From JAEUIG01 sp046349775 (GTDB taxonomy: Bacteria; Planctomycetota; Planctomycetia; Planctomycetales; Planctomycetaceae): a DNA stretch of 64,000 bases. Positions 18,995 through 28,014 of this stretch are shown piece after piece. Every line of letters starts with the position of its first letter. Within the stretch, counting starts at the first letter, position 1. The translations under genes and the position numbers were made by a program. The notes under the pieces were generated by a model. That model ran no database searches. It worked only from the letters and a program-made list of their open reading frames with translations, and was not told where the DNA came from. The stretch covers positions 1 to 64,000 of the forward strand of contig JAXMBS010000029.1 of NCBI GenBank assembly GCA_046349775.1, read 5' to 3'.

Positions 18995-19197
18995 GAACAG
19001 AAGGCAACAGAGGGAACAGAGAACAGGGAGTGGGACAGCCGATTGCTTCTGCTGAATCAGCGAGCAGGATTTGCAACCGGACGATCTCGATACCTTCTGT
19101 TTTTTCCCGTCGATCCGTCGGCAAGATTCCTCTCGTCGCCAGCGGCGCGTTTGGTAAGATCGTTCAGCGGCCCTGATGACCCAGAACAGGATGTGAC

Positions 19198-21816
19198 ATG
19201 CGTTGCAGTGAAGCTAAGTTCAGTCGGTCAGCAATCGTCGCGACGCTGCTGTGGTCACTGGCGGTTTCGCCCCGCCGCTGGTCAGCCGCTCCGCCGGCCG
19301 ACAGCGAGCACACTGCGCAGAAGCCGCAACAGCACACCAACCGGCTGGCGAACGAGACCAGCCCGTATCTGCTGCTGCACGCGCACAACCCGGTCGACTG
19401 GCGGCCCTGGGGGCCGGAAGCCCTGCAGGCGGCCAAGGACGCCAACAAACCGATCTTTCTGTCGATCGGCTACAGCAGTTGCTACTGGTGCCACGTGATG
19501 GAGCGCGAGGTCTTCGAGAACGAAGCCATCGCCGCGTACCTCAACGAGCACTTCATCTGCATCAAGGTCGACCGCGAGGAGCGGCCCGACATCGACGACC
19601 AGTACATGCTCGCGCTGCAGATCTACTTTCAGGCAATCGGCTCCCCGCAGGGGGGCGGCTGGCCGATGTCGATGTTCCTGACGCCGGACGCCAAACCCTT
19701 CGCCGGCGGCACCTACTTCCCGGCAGAGGACAAGCCCGGTCAACCGGGATTCCGCGGCGTTGCCGAGCAGGTCCACACGCTCTGGACTACGCGAGAAACG
19801 GACCTGCGGAACAACGCGGACGCCCTGGCGAGCGCCGTCGCGCGGAATGCGCAGCCAGGGCTCGCTTTGGAGAAGGTGGAACTCGATCGCGCGCTTGTCC
19901 AGGGGGCGATCGATGCCGTCGTGGCGAGCTACGACGAGTTTCATGGCGGCTTCGGCTTCAACCCGGATGCGCCTGACGCGCCAAAATTCCCTTCTCCTCC
20001 GACACTGATGCTGTTAGCGCGGCACAAGTTCTTTGATGCGGACAAGCCAGATGAGGCGGTTGGCGCTCTGGATCATACCTTGTCGCGCATCGCGATGGGC
20101 GGAATCCGGGACCATCTCGGCGGCGGCTTTCACAGGTACAGCGTGGACCGGGCGTGGCGCGTGCCACATTTTGAAAAGATGCTGTACGACCAGGCGCAAC
20201 TTGTGGAGGTCTATTCGCTTGCATGGTCGAAGCAATTTGAAGCGAATTACGGTCCCACGCTACAGACGCTGTATCGGCGAGTGGTTGAAGAAACGATTGC
20301 GTTCGTTCTGCGCGAAATGACTCACCCGGACGGAGGCTTCTATTCGGCTCTGGATGCGGAGACGAATGGGATCGAAGGACTGCATTACGTCTGGTCGCGC
20401 GAGGAAATTGATGCACTGCTCGGCAAGGAGTTCGCCCGCGAATTCGCCGCGGTCTATGGTCTGGATCACCCGAGTGAGTTTGAGCGTGGATTCGTACTGT
20501 TTCTGCCGCTGCCGCTCGAACAGACGGCGAAAGTGCTCAACCTCTCGCCGGAGCGCCTCGAAGAAAGCCTGGCGCCGATGCGCGAAAAGCTCCTGGCTGC
20601 CCGTGACCAGCGTCCGTCCCTGCTCCGCGACGAGAAGATTCTCACAGGTTGGAACGGACTGATGATCCGTGCGCTGGCGAATGCGGGAATGATTTTCGAA
20701 CGCCCGGAGTACGTTAAGGCGGCAGAGCGCGCGGCCAGATTCGTGCTTTCCAGGATGCGCGACGACGAAGGCCGTCTGCTCCATTCTTTTGCGGGAGGCA
20801 AGGCCGGAATTGCGGCCTATCTCGATGATTACGCGTACTTGATCAGCGGCCTGTTGGCGCTCGGAAGTGTTTCTGAGGATCCGGAAACAGATTGGCTTCG
20901 GGTGGCCTGTTCCTTGATAGACCAGCAATTCGTATTGTTCTGGGATGAACAGAATTCCGGGTTCTACTACACCGCCGACGATCACGAATCGTTGCTGACG
21001 CGAATGAAGGATGGCAGCGATTCAGTGCTGCCGAACGCGAATGCCGTCAGCGTGGAGAACCTTCTCGCGGTCGCTGTGGAAGGACGGGAGTACCGCGAAC
21101 CCGCACGTCAAACTTTAGAGCTGTTCGCGCCGCGGCTGAAAGAAACACCGACATCGATGCCAGCAATGGCTGCGGCGCTCAACTTGTACTTGCTTTCGGC
21201 CGGCAGCAGTGATCCGATCTCCGCCGAACCCCAGCCGCCGTCGTCATCCCTCGTCGTCGCCGAAAAGCCAACCGGAGAACTCGCCGTCGCACCCGCCGAA
21301 GAACTCGTCCCCGCCGCCCAGGCGTCGGCCGATGAAGCCAAGAAACATGACAAGGTTTCCGCGACGGCCTACCTGTCGGTCGACAAGATTCCGGCCGGCG
21401 GCGAGTGCAACGTGGCCGTCGTCCTGAACGTTAAGGAGGGCTGGCACGTCAACGCCAACCCCGCCCAGCCCAAGTTCCTGATCCCGACCGAGCTGACCGC
21501 CAAACTGCCCGACGGCTTCTCATTGGCGGACGTGAAGTATCCGGCCGGCAAGGAGTTCGCCCAGCAGGGCTCGGATGAAGCTTTGTCGGTCTATGAAGGA
21601 CGCGTGGTGCTCTACGGCAAGCTGAAGGCACCGGCTGCCGCCGCCGGCAAGACGGCAGAAGCGGAAATCACCGTCCGCTACCAGGCCTGCAACGACCAGA
21701 TGTGCCTGCGCCCGATGAAGCTGCTGCTCAAAGGGCAATTCGCCGTCGCCAAGACCGGCGAGAAGCCGCAGTCGATCAATCAATCGCTGTTCAAGCCGAA
21801 GCGCCCGCAGCCGTAG
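19198..21816 (+). CDS. DUF255 thioredoxin-like/six-hairpin protein fused to a DsbD-like domain
   Basis: An 872-residue protein with a basic, weakly hydrophobic N-terminus that may be an export signal. Residues about 40-200 form the DUF255 thioredoxin-like domain (NRLANETSPYLLLHAHNPVD, then YSSCYWCHVMERE with a CxxC pair). Residues about 200-690 resemble the alpha/alpha six-hairpin barrel of the YyaL/SPATA20 family. After a Pro/Ala-rich linker, residues about 725-860 look like the N-terminal domain of DsbD (AYLSVDKIPAGGECNVAVVL ... CNDQMCLRP). Family members usually end at 650-700 residues, so the DsbD-like addition is notable. It suggests a periplasmic thiol-redox role, but the family's reaction is not established. 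Confidence 0.85.
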   Translation: MRCSEAKFSRSAIVATLLWSLAVSPRRWSAAPPADSEHTAQKPQQHTNRLANETSPYLLLHAHNPVDWRPWGPEALQAAKDANKPIFLSIGYSSCYWCHVMEREVFENEAIAAYLNEHFICIKVDREERPDIDDQYMLALQIYFQAIGSPQGGGWPMSMFLTPDAKPFAGGTYFPAEDKPGQPGFRGVAEQVHTLWTTRETDLRNNADALASAVARNAQPGLALEKVELDRALVQGAIDAVVASYDEFHGGFGFNPDAPDAPKFPSPPTLMLLARHKFFDADKPDEAVGALDHTLSRIAMGGIRDHLGGGFHRYSVDRAWRVPHFEKMLYDQAQLVEVYSLAWSKQFEANYGPTLQTLYRRVVEETIAFVLREMTHPDGGFYSALDAETNGIEGLHYVWSREEIDALLGKEFAREFAAVYGLDHPSEFERGFVLFLPLPLEQTAKVLNLSPERLEESLAPMREKLLAARDQRPSLLRDEKILTGWNGLMIRALANAGMIFERPEYVKAAERAARFVLSRMRDDEGRLLHSFAGGKAGIAAYLDDYAYLISGLLALGSVSEDPETDWLRVACSLIDQQFVLFWDEQNSGFYYTADDHESLLTRMKDGSDSVLPNANAVSVENLLAVAVEGREYREPARQTLELFAPRLKETPTSMPAMAAALNLYLLSAGSSDPISAEPQPPSSSLVVAEKPTGELAVAPAEELVPAAQASADEAKKHDKVSATAYLSVDKIPAGGECNVAVVLNVKEGWHVNANPAQPKFLIPTELTAKLPDGFSLADVKYPAGKEFAQQGSDEALSVYEGRVVLYGKLKAPAAAAGKTAEAEITVRYQACNDQMCLRPMKLLLKGQFAVAKTGEKPQSINQSLFKPKRPQP

Positions 21817-21819
21817 GCA

Positions 21820-22023
21820 TCAAAAGAGCCAGTGATCGCTGTTCTGGTTCGCGTCGGCTCTCTGCTCTTTGAGTCGATCGAGCTCGGCCTGGGCCGCGTC
21901 CCGATCATCGTCGTCCTCGGCGGCCTTGAGTCGATCGGCCGCGGAGTGCAGCGCGGCACGCAGCCCGTCCCACCAGGCGTCATAGCCCCCTTCCCAGAAT
22001 CCGTTGGACTCGCGGTGTTTCAC
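21820..22023 (-). CDS. microprotein translationally coupled to a phosphodiesterase gene
   Basis: A 67-residue protein starting at a GTG that overlaps the stop of the upstream phosphodiesterase-like gene (GTGA overlap). The sequence begins MKHRESNGFWEGGYDAWWDG and continues with an acidic helix and a heptad-like basic stretch (AEDDDDRDAAQAELDRLKEQ). It has three Trp residues near the start and no signal peptide. The overlap argues for coupled translation and a shared role. I do not recognise the family. It converges with the DUF255 gene, leaving only three bases between stops. Confidence 0.6.
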   Translation of the reverse strand: MKHRESNGFWEGGYDAWWDGLRAALHSAADRLKAAEDDDDRDAAQAELDRLKEQRADANQNSDHWLF

Positions 22024-23360
22024 AGGTCTTGCCCCACGATGCCGAAATTCGCGAGAACGACCGCAGCAACATCAACGTCCCGGAGGCCCCGAGGCTGAAA
22101 CCGCTGAACCGCCGCGGCGTCCGACGACAGCAGGACGCACTCGGCTGCCGAGGCCGGATGTCCGTGCGAGCCTTTCACGAGCGATGGGTTCAGCGGAATC
22201 TGCCTGGCGGGCATCTCAATGAACAGCTCGACCGGGTCGTAGCCGGGCTTTTGGTGAATATCGACCGTCCGTGCGTAGGGCGGCGCTTTCGCGTCGTCGA
22301 GCCACCAGTAATAGGCAAACCAGGCGCTCGGTTTCGCGACCAGCACGATCTCGCCCGACCTGGAATGTTTCACGTGAAACGCTTCGCGCGCAACCCCCGT
22401 CAGCACGGTTTCCACGGCAGGATCCTGCTCGAACGCTGCCGCCGCGCGCGCCACGTCGGCCGGATCGCGGACAAAAATATGCGCAAGCTGGTGATCGACC
22501 AGTGCCCACGCGCGCGACTCGCGCACGTTGACCTGTTCTCGTCCCTCGCTGTCCACGTCGAGCGTGAGCAATCCCGCGTTGCGCAAGACGCGGTTGGGAT
22601 ATCCGACGGTGTCGACGTCGACGATGGCGTACTCGCTCGCCGCCAGCCAGAGCACATCGTTCATACCGGCCGCCGCATAGCCATCGACCAGCCGACCGAT
22701 CGCTGCATCGAGTTCACCGAGCGCAGCCGTCGCCTGCGGCGAGTTCGGGCCGAACTTCTGGGCGGCATAGTCGAGGTGCGGCAGGTAGATATAGCTGAAT
22801 CGCGGCTGGAACTTCCGTGCGCCAATGACGGCGGAGTTCACGATCCAGTCGGTCGACTTGATGTTGGCCAGGGGACCCCAGAAGTGCATCAGCGGGAAGT
22901 GGCCGAGCGTGTCACGCAGCTCGCCGTAGAGTTCGGTCGGCTGGGTGTAGCACCAGAGGGACTCGGAGCCGTCGGGATTGTGGATCGGCGCCGGGGTGCA
23001 GATGTAATCGGCCTTCGCCCCTTTACTGTGCAACGGAAACCAGACGGCGGACGTGAGTGCAGGATCGTGCCGGTGCAGCAGTTCCCAAATCTGCGGCGCC
23101 TGGAGGCACTCGTTCCAGGCGGTCCACATCTCCACTTCGGCTTTGTCGCGCCAGAAAAAACCGTTGGCGATGACGCCGTGCTTGTCCGGCCACACGCCGG
23201 TGGTCATGTTCGCCTGCACCGGGCAGGTAACGCACGGAAACGAAGCGGTCAGCGGGACGACCGAGCCGCCGCGAATGGCGAGCGCGGACAGGCGCGGCAT
23301 CGCGGCGAGGTCGCGCGAGCGGAGACCTGGGATCGACAGCAGGACAGCGTGCTGGTGCAT
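22020..23360 (-). CDS. alkaline phosphatase-family protein (type I phosphodiesterase/nucleotide pyrophosphatase)
   Basis: About 446 residues from the ATG giving MHQHAVLLSIPGLRSRDLAA; a longer reading upstream lies in a repeat element. The sequence FPCVTCPVQANMTTGVWPDK carries the catalytic threonine region of the nucleotide pyrophosphatase/phosphodiesterase family, and YLPHLDYAAQKFGPN plus VDHQLAHIFV fit later metal-binding blocks. Such enzymes hydrolyse phosphodiester or pyrophosphate bonds with two zinc ions. There is no signal peptide, so it is likely cytoplasmic. A microprotein gene is coupled to its 3' end. Confidence 0.82.
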   Translation of the reverse strand: MHQHAVLLSIPGLRSRDLAAMPRLSALAIRGGSVVPLTASFPCVTCPVQANMTTGVWPDKHGVIANGFFWRDKAEVEMWTAWNECLQAPQIWELLHRHDPALTSAVWFPLHSKGAKADYICTPAPIHNPDGSESLWCYTQPTELYGELRDTLGHFPLMHFWGPLANIKSTDWIVNSAVIGARKFQPRFSYIYLPHLDYAAQKFGPNSPQATAALGELDAAIGRLVDGYAAAGMNDVLWLAASEYAIVDVDTVGYPNRVLRNAGLLTLDVDSEGREQVNVRESRAWALVDHQLAHIFVRDPADVARAAAAFEQDPAVETVLTGVAREAFHVKHSRSGEIVLVAKPSAWFAYYWWLDDAKAPPYARTVDIHQKPGYDPVELFIEMPARQIPLNPSLVKGSHGHPASAAECVLLSSDAAAVQRFQPRGLRDVDVAAVVLANFGIVGQDL

Positions 23361-23371
23361 GTTCGAAAGAA

Positions 23372-23486
23372 AGAATTGACGCAAAGTCGCAGAGCCACTG
23401 AGTCGCACAAAGAAGCCGGTCAGGCAAAGTCCAATTCAGATTCTTCTCTGCGCGTCTTTGTGCCTTCGCGTCTTTGTGTCGAATTT
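23372..23486. repeat. inverted word-repeat element, ACAAAGACGC family
   Basis: The left side (from 23372) reads GACGCAAAGTCGCAGAGCCA and on to CACAAAGAAG. The right side (to 23486), read on the other strand, gives GACACAAAGACGCGAAGGCA and CAAAGACGCGCAGAG. The arms match in an imperfect inverted way across a 25-base centre. The element fills the gap between the phosphodiesterase gene and the cytochrome-like gene, both leftward. Confidence 0.65.
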
Positions 23487-26400
23487 ATTTTTTGGCTGGG
23501 ATCGACTTAATAAATTCAATGACGTCCGCCACCTGCTGTGGCGAAAGGTCCTTTTCGAGACCGACCGGCATCAGCGAGACGCCGGCCGATTTGAGTTCCT
23601 CGATCTGGTCGCGGAGGACGACGTCCTCCTTGCCTTCCGCCCGGCGGAACGTGACGGTGCTGGCGGTTTCGGCCGCAATCAGACCGGTGACGACGCGCCC
23701 GTCAGTGAGCAGTGCGGCGTAATTCGCATAGATCGGCTGTGCCTCGCGGCCTGGATCGAGGAGCGCGATCAGGAGGTCGTCCGGCGACTTATTGGCGACA
23801 GACGCCAGCTCGGGACCGACGACATGGCCTTCGTTGCCGACCTTGTGGCAGTTGGCGCAGATTTTCTGGAACACGGCCTTGCCGCGTTCGGCCTGGGCGT
23901 CGGTTTTGAGCGCCGCAGAATACTGATCGATGACCGCCTGGCGGTCGGCAGCGCCGGCCTGAAGCACTTTCGCGGCCCGCTCGCGCAGCGTCGAATCCGG
24001 GTGCGTGATCAGCGTCTGTCGCTTGTCCGGCGCGATTTCGGGCGGCTGCACCTGGCCGGCTTCGATGGCTTCGATCAGGGCGGCGGTCCGGCCGCGGGCG
24101 CGGAGCAGGGCGTCGATGATCTCAATGCGAACGGCCGGCCCGGCGCCGGCCCAGGCTTCGAGCAGAGTCCCGGCGGCGGCGTCTCCCGGCTGATCGGACA
24201 GAGCGCGGACTGTCGCCAACTGCACGTCGCGCGGCTGAGTGGGGGACAGGAGGTCCGTTGCGAGTTCGGCCAGTGACGCAGCGGAGTCCTGTGACAACAG
24301 GGCAATGGCGTCCACGCGGGCCGCCAGTTCGGCGCCGGGAGACTGGATCGTCTCTCGCGCCAGGGCGAACTGCGCTGCGAGCCAATCGCGGCCGGCGTCG
24401 GTCAACGTTGCCGACGAGGTGACCGCGGCGATCGTCGTACCGCGTGTCCGCAGGCCGTGTCCCAGCCCGCTCAGAGCGACGTTGGTCGTCGCAGGCTCCG
24501 GTTTCGCAGCTGCCAGCGCGTCGATCACCGTGGCGACGCCGGCGTCCGAACCGACGGCCGCCAGCTCGCAGAGTCGCGACAGCCATTCACGCGCACCGCC
24601 GGACGTTGACACGGGCTTGCGGACGAGTTCGGCCGCCAGCGCCGGCGCCCGGTTGCCGACCGATGTCAGCATCGCCTGGCGGACGTCTGCGTTGGCCGTG
24701 TCGCGAGCGGCCAGGCGCTCCAGAATCTCGCTGCCAGTCGCCGCAGAAAATTCCCCGGCGCTCAGGGCCAACTGGAACTGAATGCGGACGTCGTTGTCGC
24801 TGGTGAGCGCAGCGACAAGTTCGCGCGGGAGAACTGCGCCGCGCCGAAGAGACTCCAGCAACTGAACGACTCGCACGCGGACGCGCGGATCGGCGTCGCG
24901 CACCAGTGGACTGAGATCGTCGAGGGTGAGTTCTCCGATCCCGGCCAGCGTGTCGAGCGCCGGAATCTTCGATGCAGGTGCGAGGGTCGATTTCTTCAGC
25001 AATGCGCGGAGAGGTTGCGCGGCCGACTTGTCGCCGCGCTCAAACAACAGCCGTTGCGCGGTCTCACGCTGCCAGGCGTTGGTCGATTCGAGCTGAGCGA
25101 CGAGTGCCGCGGAGTCGAGTCCAGCGAGCCAATGCACCGGCCGGTGCTGCCAACCGGCCGGCACCAGCCGATAGATCCGCCCGCGATCAGATCCGCTGTA
25201 GACGTCGAGATGGGCCTTAATGTCCTCGGGAATTGACGAGGGATGCTCGATCATCTCCCGGTACATGTCGAGGATGTACAGGCAGCCGTCGGGGCCATTG
25301 ACGAAGTTAACCGGGCGGAACCAGTTGTCGGTCGAGGCGATGAACTCGACGTCCTGATCGGCGCGGGTGGCAACGAAGCTGACGCCGTCAGGCGTCAGGG
25401 TCTTGCGGTGGACCAGATTGCCGCCGACGTCGCCGATGAAGGCATTGCCCCGAAATTCTTCGGGGTATGCGTCGCCGCGATAGATCGTGACACCGGCCGC
25501 AGAGGTGAAGAACCCGATCGCGACCAGCTCCGTCGGCGGGAGCCGTTTGCGGTATTCGGGATCGGCCGCGCGGCGGCGCGTGCGGACGATGCGCCACGGT
25601 TCCGGCGGGCTTTTGCGGAAGACCGGCGCCGCGCCCCCTTCTTTGGCGATGCTCCGCACGACGTCGGAGACCGCGACTCCCGGCGTGCGGTCCAGATACT
25701 TTGCCGGAAAGACGACGTTCAGGATGTGGTTGCTGTTGGAGCAGACGAACCGGTTCCCCCAGTCGTCGAACGAGTGGCCGAACTGCAGCCCGCCGCTTTC
25801 GAACCGGACGTCGCGGGTCTTGGGATCGAACGAGAAGTCGCGACCGCGCAGGAGTCCGAGCGATTCGTCGCCGCGCTTCAATTCGGTGTCATTGGTGGTG
25901 CCACCGGCGACATAAATGCGGTTATCCGGCCCCCACTTGAGGTTGTTCGCCAGGCCCTGCACGTTGTAGCGGCTGAACCCGGTAAACACGGTTTCGCGAA
26001 CATCGGCGACGTCGTCGTGATTCGTATCCTTGAAGTAGAACAGATACGGCGGCGCGAGCGCAAAGACTCCGTCGTCGTAGCAGCAGACTGAGACGCACCA
26101 GTTGAGCTTGTCGGCGAAGATGGTGCTCTTGTCGAAAACGCCGTCCCCGTCGGTGTCCACCAGCCGGCGGACAAGGCACGTGTCTTTTCTGCCGAGCGGC
26201 AGGGGCTGCATTTCGCGCGGTTCGGGGGAGTACGGATAGCCGTGCATTTCCGCGACGTAGAGTCGGCCGGCCTCGTCGAAGCAGGCGTCGACGGGGTCGG
26301 CAACGATCGGCTCGTGGGCGGCAAGCTGGAGCGCGAATCCGTGCTGGACGGTGAACGTGCCCAGCGCATCCTGCGGCTCAGTCGGCGGGATGCGGGGAAG

Positions 26401-26502
26401 TTCGTCGGCCAGAGAGGGTTCGGCTCCGCGTGCCAGGCCAGGCAGGAGCAGGCAGGCGGCCAGAAGGCAGCAACAATAGCGGATCAGACGGTGGCCGGTC
26501 AT
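23485..26502 (-). CDS. PVC-type heme-binding CxxCH dehydrogenase-like protein
   Basis: About 1005 residues from the ATG giving MTGHRLIRYCCCLLAACLLL, a signal peptide; earlier in-frame starts lengthen only the basic N-terminus. Residues about 40-430 are a propeller-like domain (FALQLAAHEPIVADPVDACF, DEAGRLYVAEMHGYPYS) of the membrane-bound dehydrogenase type. A HEAT-like helical region follows. A c-type heme motif, CANCHKVG, lies about 125 residues before the end with GHVVGPELASVANKSPDDLL after it. These giant proteins are typical of Planctomycetes and Verrucomicrobia and are thought to oxidise sugars or alcohols, but no substrate is proven. A DUF1501 gene lies 129 bases upstream in the same direction. 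Confidence 0.9.
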   Translation of the reverse strand: MTGHRLIRYCCCLLAACLLLPGLARGAEPSLADELPRIPPTEPQDALGTFTVQHGFALQLAAHEPIVADPVDACFDEAGRLYVAEMHGYPYSPEPREMQPLPLGRKDTCLVRRLVDTDGDGVFDKSTIFADKLNWCVSVCCYDDGVFALAPPYLFYFKDTNHDDVADVRETVFTGFSRYNVQGLANNLKWGPDNRIYVAGGTTNDTELKRGDESLGLLRGRDFSFDPKTRDVRFESGGLQFGHSFDDWGNRFVCSNSNHILNVVFPAKYLDRTPGVAVSDVVRSIAKEGGAAPVFRKSPPEPWRIVRTRRRAADPEYRKRLPPTELVAIGFFTSAAGVTIYRGDAYPEEFRGNAFIGDVGGNLVHRKTLTPDGVSFVATRADQDVEFIASTDNWFRPVNFVNGPDGCLYILDMYREMIEHPSSIPEDIKAHLDVYSGSDRGRIYRLVPAGWQHRPVHWLAGLDSAALVAQLESTNAWQRETAQRLLFERGDKSAAQPLRALLKKSTLAPASKIPALDTLAGIGELTLDDLSPLVRDADPRVRVRVVQLLESLRRGAVLPRELVAALTSDNDVRIQFQLALSAGEFSAATGSEILERLAARDTANADVRQAMLTSVGNRAPALAAELVRKPVSTSGGAREWLSRLCELAAVGSDAGVATVIDALAAAKPEPATTNVALSGLGHGLRTRGTTIAAVTSSATLTDAGRDWLAAQFALARETIQSPGAELAARVDAIALLSQDSAASLAELATDLLSPTQPRDVQLATVRALSDQPGDAAAGTLLEAWAGAGPAVRIEIIDALLRARGRTAALIEAIEAGQVQPPEIAPDKRQTLITHPDSTLRERAAKVLQAGAADRQAVIDQYSAALKTDAQAERGKAVFQKICANCHKVGNEGHVVGPELASVANKSPDDLLIALLDPGREAQPIYANYAALLTDGRVVTGLIAAETASTVTFRRAEGKEDVVLRDQIEELKSAGVSLMPVGLEKDLSPQQVADVIEFIKSIPAKK

Positions 26503-26631
26503 CACGGTTCGTGGACTCGCAGGCATGGGGCGGTTTCGCGTGGCAAAGGCGGGACGTCGGGGCACACCGAAAGCGGTCGCCGAACGCGTCGACAAGAATA
26601 CCGGCACGGTGCGGCGATCGCCACGGGCCGA

Positions 26632-27858
26632 TCAGGCCACCAGATCCGGGACCGGCTGGACGGCGAGCAGTTGCTCGGAGCGGTCCGCCAGTGTGACGGG
26701 GGCGAGCGGGTCAATGCGGAGACTGGCATAGGCGGTGGCGACGAGTTCCGGCAGCGAGATCGGCTCGTCGATGATCTCACGCCCGCGCGCATCGGTTGCG
26801 CCGATGACGCGTCCACCGGAAACTCCGCCCCCCGCAACGAGGGCCGACCAGCAGCGGGTCCAGTGGTCTCGGCCGCCCGCCGGATTGAGAAACGGCGTGC
26901 GACCGAACTCGCCGGTGCAGACGACGAGCGTTTCCGAGAGGAGTCCGCCGGCGTCGAGGTCGTCGAGCAGCGCCGAACAGGCGCGATCGAACTGCGGTCC
27001 GATCGTATCGCGATAGTCGGCGAGGGTGGCTGGCGCAGACGGCTTGTGCGCATGCGCGTCCCAGGTGACTTCGCCGTGGAGTTTCGGGCAGAGGTTCACG
27101 GTAACGACGCGGACGCCGCGCTCGACGAGGCGGGCGGCCTGCCACAGGCGGCGGCCGAAGTCGGTCTCGCCGTAGTCTTCGCGGATTTCGACGCGCTCGG
27201 TGGCGAACTCGGGAATCAGCGGCTCGGGCGACGGTTCCGCGGGCTCGTCCCCAGATGTCTCTGCGACGGGGACCGGCGGCGCTCGGTCGAAGACGTGCGG
27301 GGCGTACTCGGTTCCGAGCCATCCCGCGCCGGCGTTCAGTTCCGAGCGGACGCCGAGCCCGGAGACCGGGCCGGGGAGCAACACATACGCCGGGGCATCG
27401 GCGCGAGGGCCGAGGAGCCGGGCAGTGGCGGAGCCAAGGCTGGCGGGCTGACAGGTGCGGCTCGGCAGCTTGCCGGCATACAGCAGCTGATGGCCGGTTT
27501 CGTGGATCGGGGCCGCATCGTGAAACAGCGAGCGGACGATCGTGAAGCGTTCCGCGCGGCGGGCGAGTTGCGGAAAGCCTTCGCTGACATGGACGCCTGG
27601 GATCGACGTAGCGATCGCGCGCAGCGGACCACGGATGTAACTCGGCGCCTCGGGCTTCGGATCAAACGATTCGAGTTGACTGGGGCCGCCGTTCATGGCG
27701 ACGAGGATCACAGACCGCAGTCCGCTGCGCTGCTGGGCCTGTGCGACGGCCGCGCGTTCGGCGATCGACAGGCCGACCATGGCCATTCCGCCGACGGCGA
27801 GGAATCCCCGGCGGGAGACCGGTCGGCGTCGCTGGCGGCGGAAATGGGGCTTGGGCAT
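26632..27858 (-). CDS. DUF1501 domain protein with Tat-like signal
   Basis: About 408 residues from the ATG giving MPKPHFRRQRRRPVSRRGFL; an upstream in-frame start lies inside the repeat element. A Tat-like signal (SRRGFLAVGGMAMVG) precedes the DUF1501 domain, seen as VILVAMNGGPSQLESFDPKP, IVRSLFHDAAPIHETGHQLL, LVVCTGEFGRTPFLNPAGGR and DHWTRCWSALVAGGG. The fold is related to sulfatases and alkaline phosphatases. In Planctomycetes these proteins usually stand beside DUF1549/DUF1553 or PVC-type cytochrome genes, as here. The activity is not established. It is most likely exported in folded form. Confidence 0.9.
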   Translation of the reverse strand: MPKPHFRRQRRRPVSRRGFLAVGGMAMVGLSIAERAAVAQAQQRSGLRSVILVAMNGGPSQLESFDPKPEAPSYIRGPLRAIATSIPGVHVSEGFPQLARRAERFTIVRSLFHDAAPIHETGHQLLYAGKLPSRTCQPASLGSATARLLGPRADAPAYVLLPGPVSGLGVRSELNAGAGWLGTEYAPHVFDRAPPVPVAETSGDEPAEPSPEPLIPEFATERVEIREDYGETDFGRRLWQAARLVERGVRVVTVNLCPKLHGEVTWDAHAHKPSAPATLADYRDTIGPQFDRACSALLDDLDAGGLLSETLVVCTGEFGRTPFLNPAGGRDHWTRCWSALVAGGGVSGGRVIGATDARGREIIDEPISLPELVATAYASLRIDPLAPVTLADRSEQLLAVQPVPDLVA

Positions 27859-27866
27859 GGGGGGAG

Positions 27867-27965
27867 TGGGTGTTTGGTGTTTGGTCGATTGGTGTTTGGT
27901 GAGAGTCGCAACGCACGGGCGACCGCCGTCCAGCACTTACCAAACGACCAAGCACCAAACACCTC
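27867..27965. repeat. inverted word-repeat element, TGTTTGGT family
   Basis: The left arm (27867-27904) holds repeated TGTTTGGT words: TGGGTGTTTGGTGTTTGGTC and then GATTGGTGTTTGGTGAG. The right arm (27934-27965) holds the complement, TTACCAAACGACCAAGCACC then AAACACCTC. The arms could fold into a long imperfect hairpin around a GC-rich centre. It lies right upstream of the DUF1501 start. A one-armed copy is at 46587. Confidence 0.75.
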
Positions 27966-28014
27966 AATGGTATCAATCGGTCGCGGCCGGGGAAAATCTG
28001 CGACGATTTATGGG

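Noticed and set aside
22029..23510. 493-residue plus-strand reading opposite the phosphodiesterase gene
   Set aside because: Shadow of the real minus-strand gene, rich in Arg and without domain.
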